Notes: generated from the sequence alone by a model not told the origin. Counted from the first letter of the stretch, positions 51,945-62,204 are shown. The stretch: DNA of 64,000 nt from Scatosoma sp045614565 (GCA_045614565.1 JAZLDG010000102.1:1-64000), one strand, 5' to 3'. Numbers and translations: made by a program.

Positions 51945-52892
51945 TAATGAAACGAAAAGTAGATTAACAGGATTAAAACAATACTTTTGTCGCTTGTTGT
52001 AATGGCGCTTTGGGACTCTTTGTATCCGTGTATTAAAGTTGGATATAAAGCGTTTGCTTTCAATAGCACGGGTATTCCAAGTATTTTAATGTTTGCAGAC
52101 ACGCGTTTTGCGATATGTGGCGTGATTATTTGCGTCATTGCGCTGATAAAAAGGATAAAATTGAAAAGCCCAAAAAGCAATTGATTGGTATCATCTTACT
52201 CGTGGGGCTTTTTCTATTATTTTGCATTATGCCTTTTTATATATCGGCATTAGTACCACGGATAGTTCCAAAACTGCGCTGATTAAACAACTCGGTTTGC
52301 TTTTGTACGTGTGTTTTGCGTTTTTATTTATTAAAGACGAAACATTTAACGCTTGTAAAATTGTGGGGGGGCGATTGTTGGCTTTTTAGGGATTATTGCT
52401 ATAAGCTTTAACGGCAACGGTGTATCGTTTTCTTCGGGAGATATTTTGATTGTTTTTGCGTCCGTTTGTACGGTTGTAGCCAATATTCTTATAAAAAAGA
52501 TAGCAAAAAACAATTTCTCGTTTTGGATAACGGGCATTTCTTAATTTATTGGCGGTATGATTCTAATGATAGTGTCGCTATTATGGGGCAAAATGCTTAA
52601 CTTTAACGGGCTGGTATTTGGGGTATTTGCGTATATATGCAGTGCGTCTATGGCAGGGTATATTCTTTGGAGTTATATTTTAAAAACGAGCGACCTTTCT
52701 AATTTGTTTATTATTAAGTTTGCCGAGCCGTTATTCGCTTGTATCGTTAGCGCAATTATATTAAAAGAAAATATCTTTCAATGGCAATACTTGGTGGCGT
52801 TTGTTTTGATTTCTATAGGTATTATTATAGGAAATCAAAACACGGTTGTACATAAAGGAAAATCCCACAAAAAAACACGTGAGAAATTTTAA
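51945..52892 (+). pseudogene. Degraded second copy of the EamA transporter
   Basis: The whole length aligns with the transporter at 48831 (for example VVMALWDSLYPCIKVGYKAF and LKTSDLSNLFIIKFAEPLFA). There are several lesions: a missing A near 51976, a shift near 52165-52185, another near 52370 (GGGGGGG run) and a stop codon in GISQLSGG (now GIS-stop-FIGG) near 52541. Only fragments are open, so it cannot make a ten-helix protein. Its last open fragment ends 10 bases before the GH30 start. Confidence 0.9.
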
Positions 52893-52902
52893 GGAGAAAA
52901 CA

Positions 52903-54231
52903 ATGAAGGTTAAAGCAATTAAAACGGTAAAAAATAGTTCCCCTATGCAAGAGTTTTTAGGTATAGAGATTATTGATGATACAGGTAGAGGCTCTCGGGT
53001 GCTTAATTTGCACCCTGAAATTGAATATCAAGAAATAAAAGGCTTTGGCGGTGCGTTTACGGAAGCCGCCGCCACGACATTGGATAAGTTGAGCAAAGAA
53101 AACCGCGAAAAAATTCTCAAATTATATTTTGATAAAGAATACGGTATCGGTTATAATTTAGGTAGAGTGCATATCAATAGTTGCGATTTTTCTTTGGGAA
53201 ACTATACTTGCGTAGAAGAAAATGACGAAACGTTAGAAACGTTCCAAATCAATAGGGATAAAGCGTCGGTTATTCCTATGTTAAAAGACGCTATGCGATA
53301 TAATCAAATTGATTTATTGGCTTCGCCTTGGAGTCCGCCTGCTTATATGAAAACCAACAATATGATGAATCAAGGCGGAAAACTTAAAAAAGAATATTAC
53401 GAATTATGGGCGCAATATTTTGTGAAATTTATAGACGCGTATAAAAAGGAAGGTATCGAAATTCAGTGCGTTACAGTCCAAAATGAACCCAAAGCAACGC
53501 AAACCTGGGATTCTTGCGTGTATACAGCGGAAGAAGAAAAGGATTTTGTAGAAAATTATCTTGGTCCTAAAATGTACGATAGGGGGATAAAGATTTTCTT
53601 TTGGGACCACGACAAAGAACGAATTATCGACCGAGCTAGCGTCGTTTTAAGTTCTGAAAAAGCGTTGCAATATATAACGGGGGTTGCTTTTCATTGGTAT
53701 TCGGGCGACCACTTTGAAGAACTTGAAATGTTTAATAAACTGTATCCAAACAAAGATTTAATATTTTCGGAAGGGTGCTACGAGTATAAAAAAGGCACAA
53801 TGGATACCGTAAAAATTGGGGAAAAATACGCGCACGATATGATTGGGAATTTTAACAATTATTGTAATGCGTTTATTGATTGGAATTTGCTACTTAATGA
53901 AAAGGGTGGACCGAATCACGTTGGGAATTATTGCGATGCGCCTATTATGGCGGATACGCAAAAAAATGAAATTTATATTCACGATTCCTATTATTACGTT
54001 GGACATTTCAGTAAATATATCCAAAAGGGCGCGAAACGCATAGGTAGCAGTAAATTTACAAGTGCGTTGGAAACGGTAGCGTTTAAAAATCCGGATGGGA
54101 GCATTGTTGCGGTTGTATTGAACCAAACGGAAGGCGACGTAGAGTTTATTTTTAGATTGAAGGGAAAAATGATTAAATGTAAAGCGGAAAGCCATTCCAT
54201 TGCAACATATATTATCACGGACGTTGAATAG
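52903..54231 (+). CDS. GH30 family glycoside hydrolase
   Basis: A 442-aa retaining beta-glycosidase of family GH30 (glucosylceramidase-like, GH30_1 type). The acid/base is Glu195 in TVQNEPKATQ and the nucleophile is Glu290 in IFSEGCYEY. SPWSPPAYMKTN is the conserved substrate loop. There is no signal peptide, so it cleaves imported glycosides, probably beta-glucosides or beta-xylosides. ATG 52903 follows AAGGAG. Last gene of module B, ending at a strong terminator. Confidence 0.92.
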   Translation: MKVKAIKTVKNSSPMQEFLGIEIIDDTGRGSRVLNLHPEIEYQEIKGFGGAFTEAAATTLDKLSKENREKILKLYFDKEYGIGYNLGRVHINSCDFSLGNYTCVEENDETLETFQINRDKASVIPMLKDAMRYNQIDLLASPWSPPAYMKTNNMMNQGGKLKKEYYELWAQYFVKFIDAYKKEGIEIQCVTVQNEPKATQTWDSCVYTAEEEKDFVENYLGPKMYDRGIKIFFWDHDKERIIDRASVVLSSEKALQYITGVAFHWYSGDHFEELEMFNKLYPNKDLIFSEGCYEYKKGTMDTVKIGEKYAHDMIGNFNNYCNAFIDWNLLLNEKGGPNHVGNYCDAPIMADTQKNEIYIHDSYYYVGHFSKYIQKGAKRIGSSKFTSALETVAFKNPDGSIVAVVLNQTEGDVEFIFRLKGKMIKCKAESHSIATYIITDVE

Positions 54232-54306
54232 CTTTTAAAATAGCTCGATTTACGAGAGATAAAAGATATCGGTAGTAGAAAACGGAATACCTGTTTTTGC
54301 TATAAA

Positions 54307-54359
54307 TATATGCGCCGCCAAAAGTTAGGCTGACTTTTGGCGGCGCATATATTTTTTTT
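54307..54359 (+). terminator. Terminator of module B
   Basis: A perfect 19-bp stem (54307-54325 with 54333-54351; core TGCGCCGCCAAAAGT) with loop TAGGCTG, followed by eight T. Confidence 0.95.
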
Positions 54360-54370
54360 GAGGATTTTTA

Positions 54371-54793
54371 TATAAGCACTGGGTGATATGCCATAGCGTT
54401 GATTAAAGGATTTTCTGAAAGAAAAAAAAGAGATGAATACACAAGTTTTTCCGAGGTTTCCGTTAAAGTCATTGTTCCTTCTATAATTAAGTTGCGTGAT
54501 ATCTCTAAACGTTTTGCTCGATAGTAAGCTTATAACGACTGTTTTGTTGTTTCCTTAAGGATATGAGATAAATATTCGTGGTCGAAATCAAAAATATTCG
54601 TCACCTCTTCCAATGATTGTAAGGGGATATGCGTATCAATGTAATGTATGGTTTGATAACATAATTCTTCGTTTTTAGACGGTTGAACAAAAGATTTCGT
54701 ATTTTTGTTTTTTAGAGAGAGAATAAGTTCAATGAGTATTTGTGTAAAAAGCGTTTCTAAATATAATTGCGTATATGTAACTAAAAATAACAC
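54371..54793 (-). pseudogene. Remnant of an AraC family regulator
   Basis: On the minus strand the C-terminal HTH part is readable: LCYQTIHYIDTHIPLQSLEE, EYLSHILKETTKQSL, then a stop at about 54530. It continues in the same frame as YYRAKRLEISRNLIIEGTMT. A frameshift near 54410-54425 then scrambles the end (the GISPSAYI-like tail is in another frame). The N-terminal sensing domain is missing. A third AraC gene probably once regulated this cluster. Confidence 0.75.
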
Positions 54794-54827
54794 GAAGAAC
54801 CTCTGGGAGATCCAGGGGTTCTTCGTG
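54781..54827 (-). terminator. Terminator of the DeoR gene
   Basis: CACGAAGAACCTCTGG pairs with CCAGGGGTTCTTCGTG (15 of 16, loop GAGAT), followed on the minus strand by TTATTTTTAG. Between here and 54997 nothing else is recognised. Confidence 0.75.
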
Positions 54828-54996
54828 CTTATAGGTGATAATAAACGAAATAAATCACCTGTTAAGTTTTGGCCCTTTTCGGCGGATTATAACATAAATG
54901 CTTTTCAACAATTAAAACAGTTATTACAAAAAACTTTAAAAAATTGGAAATAATTTCAGTATTGCCTATATGGGTAGAATATGCAATAATTAAAGC

Positions 54997-55755
54997 CTAA
55001 TTTTCGTCGACTAAATGGAAATTTTTGACTTGAGATTGGATGTGGTCGGGGAGTGGTTTGTTGCAAAATACATCGTCAAAAATAGAAATATGACATAGAT
55101 TACTATAACAACCAAGATTTATTTTTGTGCCATCTATCAATAATACTTTGCGTTTGGATTGTTGGATTATCGCACGGCGAACATCATTTTCAAAAATAGA
55201 GGTATCTGTTGCGTACCCCGTTTCGGAAAGCCCATGGCAGGAAACGAAACAAACGTCCGCGTTAAACGTTTTTACTGTATCAATAGCCGTTTGACCGATA
55301 AAAGACGAGGATTTATGATACGACTGTCCGCCCGTGGAATAATACTTCAAATCAGTTTGAGCAAGATAAAACAAGGCTTGAATTCCACTTGTAAGCACGA
55401 TGGCATCTTTGTAGTGTTTTAAAAATTCTATGGTTGCCATGGCGGTGGAGGAAGCGTCTATCATAACGACGAAGTTGTCGCGAATGCAGGTGTTTACTGC
55501 TTGTTTTGCGATTTTATATTTTGCTTCGCTTTCAATGTTTTTTCGCTGTGAAAATACGGTAGAGATATCGGCTTGGGCTTGATTATTGATTGCCTTTCCG
55601 CGCGAACGGATAATCAAACCTTGACTTTCTAAAAGACTTAAATCACGCCGAATCGTTGCTTCGCTAGTGTAAAACATTTTCATCAACGTTTTGATATCGA
55701 TGGTTTGTTGTTTTTTTACGAGTTCTAATATTTTTTCTAAACGATTTTCTTTCAT
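54997..55755 (-). CDS. DeoR family transcriptional regulator
   Basis: A 252-aa sugar-phosphate-responsive repressor. The N-terminal winged HTH (RLEKILELVKKQQTIDIKTL to TIRRDLSLLESQGLI) has the DeoR signature. The C-terminal sensor domain has IDASSTAM, LTSG and DGTKI blocks. It is divergent from the dehydrogenase-kinase operon at 55960 and probably represses it until a sugar phosphate binds. Minus-strand promoter TTGACT-17-TATAAT (55790-55762). Confidence 0.93.
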   Translation of the reverse strand: MKENRLEKILELVKKQQTIDIKTLMKMFYTSEATIRRDLSLLESQGLIIRSRGKAINNQAQADISTVFSQRKNIESEAKYKIAKQAVNTCIRDNFVVMIDASSTAMATIEFLKHYKDAIVLTSGIQALFYLAQTDLKYYSTGGQSYHKSSSFIGQTAIDTVKTFNADVCFVSCHGLSETGYATDTSIFENDVRRAIIQQSKRKVLLIDGTKINLGCYSNLCHISIFDDVFCNKPLPDHIQSQVKNFHLVDEN

Positions 55756-55892
55756 GCTTTCATTATAACAAATTAAGAAAAATAAGTCAAATAAAAAATG
55801 AGCGGTTTTTGATTGTTTTGAAAGAAAAATGGCTGATTTATTGGAAATTTTTGCTCGTAGCTGTCATTCTTATATTTAATATAGGAGAAAAA

Positions 55893-55921
55893 TTGACGGA
55901 AGCGTACATTTTTGTTATAAT
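55893..55921 (+). promoter_or_regulatory. Promoter of the dehydrogenase-kinase operon
   Basis: TTGACG (55893-55898) and TATAAT (55916-55921), 17-base spacer, opposite the DeoR gene. Confidence 0.7.
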
Positions 55922-55959
55922 ACTATTCGCTGAATGATATTCGTTTAGGAGATTGTCAA

Positions 55960-57213
55960 ATGAAAACAAAGGCTGTTAGATTATATGGGGCAAGCGATAT
56001 CCGTATGGAAGAATTTGATCTTCCCGAAATTACTTCGGAAGAAGTTTTGATTAAAGTAATTAGTGACTCGGTGTGTGCTTCTACGTGGAAAGCAGTAAAG
56101 CAAGGTACGGCGCACAAACGCGTTCCGCCTGACGTTGCGGAGAATCCTATTATTATCGGACACGAAATGTGCGGTGAAATTTTAGCGGTAGGAGAACAGT
56201 TAAAAGATAAATGGAAGATAGGGCAAAAAATCGTAATTCAACCCGCTCTCAAATTAGATAGCGGTTACGATCCCGGATATTCCTATCCGTACATAGGCGG
56301 AAATACGCAATACGCTGTTGTTCCCAAAATTGTTTTGGAACGCAACTGTATGTTGCCGTACGACGGCGAAGGGTATTTCAAAGGCTCGCTCGTAGAATCG
56401 CTTGCGTGTATCATTCGCGGGTACAAAGGCTTGTATCATACCGATTATACCAATTATGTGCGCACGGACGGCGCGAAAAAGGGCGGCAAGATTGCCATTC
56501 TCGGCGGTGCAGGACCTATGGGAATTGGCACGGTAGAGCTTGCGTGCGGATACGCGGAAGTTTCGCAGGTTGTCGTTACCGATTTGAGCGATGAAAGACT
56601 TGCGTTTGCGGAAGAAAAATGTAGCGTGGAATCAGCAAAAGCGCGTGGCGTTGATTTGAAATACATAAACACTTCCAATATGGAAAACGTGGAAAAATAT
56701 CTTGTGGATATTTCGAACGGCGGTTTCGACGACGTGTTCGTAATGGTTCCCGTACCTTCGCTTTTCAATCTTGCGGAAAAGATTTGCCGTGAAGACGGTT
56801 GCGTGAACTTCTTTGCAGGTCCTCCCGTACACGATTTTCAAGGCTCGTTAAATCTTTACAGAGTGCATTACGACGGTATTCACGTAGTGGGAACGGCGGG
56901 CAGTATTCCCGAGGATATGACGGATATTATTGCTTTGATCGAAAAAGACAAGATCAACGCAGGCGCGATCGTTTCGCATATTTTGGGACTGAATGCGGTA
57001 AAGGAAACGCTGTTTGCTATGGAAAAGCCCAACGGCGCGAAAAAGGTATGCTATAACGAACTCGACTTGCCTTTGATTGCGATAGCCGATTTGGAGGATT
57101 TAGGCAAAACCAACGAACTTTATCGCGAGCTTGCGAAAATCGTGAAAGCACACGGCGGACTTTGGAACGCCGAAGCGGAAAAATATCTTTTGGCAAACGC
57201 ACCGAGGATTTGA
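55960..57213 (+). CDS. Zinc-type MDR, polyol or sugar-phosphate dehydrogenase (sorbose-1-phosphate reductase-like)
   Basis: A 417-aa medium-chain dehydrogenase. Catalytic zinc ligands Cys39 and GHE (67-69) are present. The structural zinc cysteines are absent and replaced by an insert. The cofactor motif is GGAGPMGIGTVELA. It is longer than common sorbitol dehydrogenases and resembles the L-sorbose-1-phosphate reductase type. It is followed 2 bases later by a sugar-phosphate kinase, and both are divergent from DeoR. The likely role is to convert a polyol or ketose phosphate into the kinase substrate. Confidence 0.82.
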   Translation: MKTKAVRLYGASDIRMEEFDLPEITSEEVLIKVISDSVCASTWKAVKQGTAHKRVPPDVAENPIIIGHEMCGEILAVGEQLKDKWKIGQKIVIQPALKLDSGYDPGYSYPYIGGNTQYAVVPKIVLERNCMLPYDGEGYFKGSLVESLACIIRGYKGLYHTDYTNYVRTDGAKKGGKIAILGGAGPMGIGTVELACGYAEVSQVVVTDLSDERLAFAEEKCSVESAKARGVDLKYINTSNMENVEKYLVDISNGGFDDVFVMVPVPSLFNLAEKICREDGCVNFFAGPPVHDFQGSLNLYRVHYDGIHVVGTAGSIPEDMTDIIALIEKDKINAGAIVSHILGLNAVKETLFAMEKPNGAKKVCYNELDLPLIAIADLEDLGKTNELYRELAKIVKAHGGLWNAEAEKYLLANAPRI

Positions 57214-57215
57214 GA

Positions 57216-58178
57216 ATGAAAATTGTAACGTTAACGTTAAATCCCGCATTCGACGTACATTGCAGTTGTGATAACTTCAAACCGTATCACGAAAGTATTG
57301 CAAAAGTTACGGCAAAGGACGCAGGGGGAAAGGGCGTAAATATATCTCGTGCGTTATGCAAAAATGGCGTGGAAAATCTTGCCGTTGTGATTGTGGGGAA
57401 GGAAAACGGAGTTGAATTTTGTCAGGCACTTGAAAAAGACGGATTGTCCGTTGCCGCCGTTTGGACAGACGGACGAATAAGAGAAAATATTACGTTGCAC
57501 GAAAAAGAAAATCCTGAAACGCGGATAAGTTTTGACGGTTTTACCTGTGATAAAAGCATTTTGACGCGGGTACGAGAAGAAATTGGAGATGTGGATGAAA
57601 ACACAATCGTTGCGTTTACTGGTAGTATTCCCAAAGGAATAAATAGCACTACTGTTTTGGCTTTTTTGAAAGAATTAAAGGCTAAAAACGCAAAAATCGT
57701 AATTGATTCGCGTTCCGTTTCATTTGACGAACTAATATCTTTTAAACCTTGGCTTATAAAGCCAAATAAAGACGAAGCGGAGGCTTATGCGGAGCGGAAA
57801 ATCGAATGTATGGACGACGCAATAATAGTCGCTCGTGAGTTTTATAAAAATGGGATTGATAATGTGATGATCAGCCTTGGCGAAGATGGTGCGGTGTTGG
57901 CGTGCGAAAACGGTTTGTTGACGGCGAAAACCCCTAAAATTTCCGTTTTGTCTACGATCGGTGCGGGCGACAGTATGTTGGCAGGGTTTATAGATGGAGT
58001 AGCAAAAGGATTGGAGAAAAAGGAGATTTTAAAAAGAGCCGTTGCGTTTGGTACAGCGGCGTGTATGCAAGATGGAACGAAGCCGCCTCAAAAAGTGGAT
58101 ATAGAAAATCTTATCAGTAAAGTAATCGTGCGAGAAATACGAAGGGGCAAGGAGAAAAAAGACAAACAAAACAATTAG
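57216..58178 (+). CDS. PfkB kinase, 1-phosphofructokinase/tagatose-6-phosphate kinase type
   Basis: A 320-aa kinase of the FruK/LacC branch. It starts MKIVTLTLNPAFD as these enzymes do, and has DAGGKGVNISRAL (about 35-47) and the catalytic TIGAGDSML. It makes a hexose bisphosphate from fructose-1-phosphate or tagatose-6-phosphate. ATG 57216 was chosen as it begins at the conserved first strand, two bases after the dehydrogenase stop. The basic C-terminal tail (RRGKEKKDKQNN) is unusual. Confidence 0.88.
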   Translation: MKIVTLTLNPAFDVHCSCDNFKPYHESIAKVTAKDAGGKGVNISRALCKNGVENLAVVIVGKENGVEFCQALEKDGLSVAAVWTDGRIRENITLHEKENPETRISFDGFTCDKSILTRVREEIGDVDENTIVAFTGSIPKGINSTTVLAFLKELKAKNAKIVIDSRSVSFDELISFKPWLIKPNKDEAEAYAERKIECMDDAIIVAREFYKNGIDNVMISLGEDGAVLACENGLLTAKTPKISVLSTIGAGDSMLAGFIDGVAKGLEKKEILKRAVAFGTAACMQDGTKPPQKVDIENLISKVIVREIRRGKEKKDKQNN

Positions 58179-58257
58179 ATGGTGTTTGTCGATACTTATA
58201 ATACTAGTTATAGGAGACCCTAACAATATTTGACAGATAAAAATTTTTTAGATTATA

Positions 58258-58286
58258 TTCACAATCTCTTATAAATCTGATATAAT
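58258..58286 (+). promoter_or_regulatory. Promoter of the ABC importer operon
   Basis: TTCACA (58258-58263) and TATAAT (58281-58286), 17-base spacer. A second candidate, TTGACA-18-TATATT, overlaps it at 58230-58259. Confidence 0.55.
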
Positions 58287-58401
58287 AAAAATATCTAGAG
58301 CAGAAAAAGCTCATAAGGCTTGTAGTTTTAGTAAGACTGAATTAAATTTGTTAAAATAAAAAGTGATTAAATGCAAGAATTTAATCACTAAGGAGGATAA
58401 A

Positions 58402-60180
58402 ATGAAAACAAAAAAAGTTATTTCAATGTTGCTGTGCTTGTGCACGATAGGAACAATGGCAGCTTGTGGGTCCACAGGCACCACTGGTGGTAGTAATGGT
58501 AAAAAAATTTTGCTCAACGTTATTAATACTACGGGTGGTATCGGTAGCGTATGGTTAGAAGAAGCAATAGAACGTTATGAAGACTTGTCGCAAGATAAAG
58601 TGTATGGCGATAAAATCGGCGTAGACGTAGAATATGATCCGGCTGTTAGCCCTCAAACTAACATTAGTGAAACGGACGCATCTGATATTATCGTTATTGA
58701 AAAAAATCATTTGAACGACTACGTGCAAAAAAATCTGGTGTTAGATATTACTGACCTTTACACCAAGGAATCTGCGTACGGCGATGCAAAACTTGAAGAT
58801 AGAATTTTAGCCGGAGCGAAAGGTAATGTTGTGGGGATGGATGGCAAATATTATGGATTGCCTCATTATGAATATTTTTCAGGCTTGTCCTACAATAGAA
58901 AATTATTTGATGAAAATGGATATTATTTTGCGTTGAATGAGGCGAATGGTATCTATATGTCGACGGATTATGGCAGTGCTTATTTTGTGAAGGACGCAAA
59001 TAGCCAAAAATCCTATGGACCCGACGGAAAGACGGGGATTGAAAACGGGGTTGACTACTCCGCTGACGACGGTTTACCCTCGACTTTGGAAGAATTGATC
59101 ATCCTTTGCGCGCAGTTGAAGTCGGAGGGTGTCGAGCCTATTCAATTAAGCGGACAATATATTAATTACAGCAACGCGTTGCTTAACGGTCTTTGGGCAT
59201 CCCTTGCAGGGTACGACCAAATTCAGAGCTTCTATACGTATGAAGGCAAAATAGAGGCGATTCAAGTGGTGCCTGGTGCCAATCTTAACGAGTCCACTCT
59301 TTCTTATAGCGGCGATAACGTGTTTGAAGGAATTGATTACGTGAAAAAGCCAAATACCGAGTGGATTGACGTAAGCCTTGATAACGGTTATAGAGTACAA
59401 GATATGGTTGCGAAATACTATGCGGCTGCATTTTTGAAGATTGCGGAAGAAGAAGGATTCCTTTCAGCTGACTCTAAAATAAGTACGGTTTCACATACTG
59501 CCGCGCAAAGAAACTTCCTTGTTGGCGATAAGACAGGTAAGGGGGCGAGAATGGCTATGCTGTGTGAAAACACTTATTGGTGGAACGAAGCAATCATCAA
59601 TGATGTTGATCAAGACTATGAAGACCTTACGGGTGAAGATTTTACCGATTTGGATATTCGCTTTATGCCTTTGCCTACTTATGTAAATGAGGAACAAAAA
59701 CAAGCATCCCAAAGAACGGATGATACGAACGTTTTGGTGGATACTAGTTATGCCGTAATTCTTGCGCAAAAGCACGTAGAGAAAGATGCAAACCGTAAAC
59801 AGGCCGTTTTAGATTTCTTGGAATTCTTGTACTGTGAAGAAGAATTGAAAAACTTTACCAAATCCACAGGTATTGGAAGAGGTTTTAACTATACTATTTC
59901 TGCTGAAAACGATTTGGCACCGAAAGGGACATTCTTAAGTGATTTGTGGGATTTGCGTAGCAGAAGTAAAGTTTTGTATCATGCTGCAGACAATAAAATC
60001 TTCAAGGCGTACGGAAACTCTTTGACAATTGCTGTTTGGGGTGAAACATGGCGTAACGGTAACGCAGACAACTTCTTGATAACGTATAGAGATAAAGGTT
60101 CTAGCGCTGCAGACTTGATTCAGAAGGGAAGAATTTCTGCTGCTACTTGGGAAACTTGGAAACAAGAACTCGATATCTAA
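58402..60180 (+). CDS. ABC importer substrate-binding lipoprotein
   Basis: Extracellular solute-binding protein of the carbohydrate (family 1) type, 592 aa. A lipoprotein signal peptide ends at the lipobox TMAAC (Cys22), followed by a Gly/Ser/Thr-rich linker. It is longer than usual (about 420-450 aa), which is common for binders of oligosaccharides or large ligands. ATG 58402 is preceded by AAGGAGGATAAA. The two permease genes follow; no ATPase gene is in the window, so a shared MsmK-type ATPase may serve it. Confidence 0.92.
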   Translation: MKTKKVISMLLCLCTIGTMAACGSTGTTGGSNGKKILLNVINTTGGIGSVWLEEAIERYEDLSQDKVYGDKIGVDVEYDPAVSPQTNISETDASDIIVIEKNHLNDYVQKNLVLDITDLYTKESAYGDAKLEDRILAGAKGNVVGMDGKYYGLPHYEYFSGLSYNRKLFDENGYYFALNEANGIYMSTDYGSAYFVKDANSQKSYGPDGKTGIENGVDYSADDGLPSTLEELIILCAQLKSEGVEPIQLSGQYINYSNALLNGLWASLAGYDQIQSFYTYEGKIEAIQVVPGANLNESTLSYSGDNVFEGIDYVKKPNTEWIDVSLDNGYRVQDMVAKYYAAAFLKIAEEEGFLSADSKISTVSHTAAQRNFLVGDKTGKGARMAMLCENTYWWNEAIINDVDQDYEDLTGEDFTDLDIRFMPLPTYVNEEQKQASQRTDDTNVLVDTSYAVILAQKHVEKDANRKQAVLDFLEFLYCEEELKNFTKSTGIGRGFNYTISAENDLAPKGTFLSDLWDLRSRSKVLYHAADNKIFKAYGNSLTIAVWGETWRNGNADNFLITYRDKGSSAADLIQKGRISAATWETWKQELDI

Positions 60181-60253
60181 AAATTTAAGAACAGACGACA
60201 AGAAGATTTCCTTTATAATAAATAATCTTCTTGTCGTTAATGAGGTAAAAAGT

Positions 60254-61219
60254 ATGAATAACATAACAGGGCAAGAGAAAGAAGGTTTTAGAAGAAAAGC
60301 GTTTAGGACGAGAAAAAGCAAAAGACTAATTTTTTGTATTCTCGTTTTAGCATTTCCGTTGTGTCAATTTGCTTTAATGGGTATTTATCTCAAGATAAAT
60401 TCTTTTATAATGGCGTTTCAAAAATACACGCCTAGTGAAACTGGATTAATAATTGATTACACCTTTGAGAATTTTAAGGTCGCATTCAAGGTTTTGTCCG
60501 AGGGCGGAGTAATGTGGAAAAATGCCACGCTTATACTTATATTCTCAACGCTAGGCGGTTTGTTGTTTTCTTTGATAGCGGCATTTTACATATATAAAAA
60601 GTTTTTATTCCATAAAGCATTTATGTGTATTTTGTTTTTGCCGTCCGTTGTTTCTGGTTTGGTATATTGTTTGCTTTTCAAATACATCACGGAAGATGTA
60701 TACCGTAAAATTATGGAAATATTTGGTGTTACCGTTGAAGCAGGCTTGCTAATAGATATAGACACTCGTTTTGTGACGATGCTTGTTTTTACTATTGTAA
60801 TGGGACTTCCTGGTCATGTACTGCTGTTTGTAGGTGGTATGAAAGGCATAGATGAATCTATTGTGGAATATTCTCAAATTGATGGCGTTAATTTTTGGCA
60901 GGAATTTTTGTATTTGACCGTACCTATGATTTTCCCTACACTGAGTACATTTTTGGTGGTTGGAATTTCTGGCTATTTTATGGCTTCGATGGGTTTATAT
61001 AGTTTTTATGGAGATAACTTGCCATATGATGAAATGCAGGTGTTCGGGTATTTAATTTTTAGAGATACCCAGAAATCGGGGTTATACCAAGCTGCCGGTT
61101 CAAAATATCTCTCTCATCCTGAATTATCGGCTTTAGGTTTAGTGTGCACGGCAATAACGCTCACTGTACTCTTTACAGTAAAAGCTCTATTAAATAAGTT
61201 TGGTCCGAGTGTGGATTAA
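60254..61219 (+). CDS. ABC importer permease, MalF/UgpA type
   Basis: A 321-aa inner-membrane permease with six hydrophobic segments. The EAA loop that contacts the ATPase is EYSQIDGVNFWQEFLYLTVP, a diverged EAA---G motif. It begins with a basic cytoplasmic tail. A partner permease follows 10 bases after its stop. Confidence 0.92.
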   Translation: MNNITGQEKEGFRRKAFRTRKSKRLIFCILVLAFPLCQFALMGIYLKINSFIMAFQKYTPSETGLIIDYTFENFKVAFKVLSEGGVMWKNATLILIFSTLGGLLFSLIAAFYIYKKFLFHKAFMCILFLPSVVSGLVYCLLFKYITEDVYRKIMEIFGVTVEAGLLIDIDTRFVTMLVFTIVMGLPGHVLLFVGGMKGIDESIVEYSQIDGVNFWQEFLYLTVPMIFPTLSTFLVVGISGYFMASMGLYSFYGDNLPYDEMQVFGYLIFRDTQKSGLYQAAGSKYLSHPELSALGLVCTAITLTVLFTVKALLNKFGPSVD

Positions 61220-61229
61220 GGAGGCTATA

Positions 61230-62204
61230 ATGAAAAAAAATTATAGTAAGAAAGATATAGGTACGCGCATAACGATAATTGTGGTGTGTGTGATTTTGGT
61301 AGTGGCTTCTTTGGTTGTTTTAATTCCTCTTATTTGGGGATTGAACACTTCATTAAAGTCAAAACTTGATTTTATAAAAGTCGGAAATGACAATGTGTTA
61401 GGTTTTCCCACGTTGGATGCAGGTAATAGATTTAATTCCATTGATACGTTTTTTAAGCTTGAAAATTATGTAAATGTATTCAATGAAATGTCGTTTACAA
61501 TAAGGGGTGGTGCTTATTATTCTAGAGGTCAGCGAATACCAGCGACACAAAAAATTGAAGTGGGTTTGTTGGATTTGCTTATTAACTCGATTTTATATTG
61601 CGTTATCGGTGCAGGATTGAAAACGATAGTTCCCGCGGTTTGTGCATTTATTTGTGCGAAATATAAGTTCAAATGGTTGAAAATATTGCCTGCGCTCGTT
61701 ATTTTCAATATGACAGTTCCCGTTATCGGAACGTTGCCTGCGGAATTGAAAATATTGCGAGATATAGGATTTTACGATACTTGGTTCATGCACGCATTCC
61801 AAAGTGCAAGCTTTGATGGTACGTATTTCTTGGTGTTTTTGGCGACATACAAAGGACTGCCCGACTCTTATATTGAGGCGGCAGAGATTGACGGCGCTTC
61901 TCAATTAAAGGTGTTGACAAATATTGCTTTGCCATTGACCGTAAAAATCATCAGTACGGTGCTTTTACTTCACTTTATTACTTATTGGAATAATTATACT
62001 TCTCCTTTGGTATATTTGCCGACGCATCCTACTTTGGCGTGGGGGATATTCAAACTGGATAAGGATCCACAGATAGCTTCATTAAATTCTGTACCAGGAA
62101 AAGTTACTGCGTCTATGTTCCTTGCAATGCCTGTTTTGATTTTGTTTATTTTCTTGCGTGACAAAATTATGGGGAACGTATCGCTGGGAGGGATAAAAGG
62201 ATGA
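61230..62204 (+). CDS. ABC importer permease, MalG/UgpE type
   Basis: A 324-aa permease with six hydrophobic segments and the canonical EAA loop EAAEIDGASQLKVLTNIALP. A long extracytoplasmic insert follows the first helix (about residues 45-110). ATG 61230 follows GGAGG; an earlier ATG would lie inside the preceding gene. Its stop overlaps the start of the next gene (ATGA). Confidence 0.93.
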   Translation: MKKNYSKKDIGTRITIIVVCVILVVASLVVLIPLIWGLNTSLKSKLDFIKVGNDNVLGFPTLDAGNRFNSIDTFFKLENYVNVFNEMSFTIRGGAYYSRGQRIPATQKIEVGLLDLLINSILYCVIGAGLKTIVPAVCAFICAKYKFKWLKILPALVIFNMTVPVIGTLPAELKILRDIGFYDTWFMHAFQSASFDGTYFLVFLATYKGLPDSYIEAAEIDGASQLKVLTNIALPLTVKIISTVLLLHFITYWNNYTSPLVYLPTHPTLAWGIFKLDKDPQIASLNSVPGKVTASMFLAMPVLILFIFLRDKIMGNVSLGGIKG

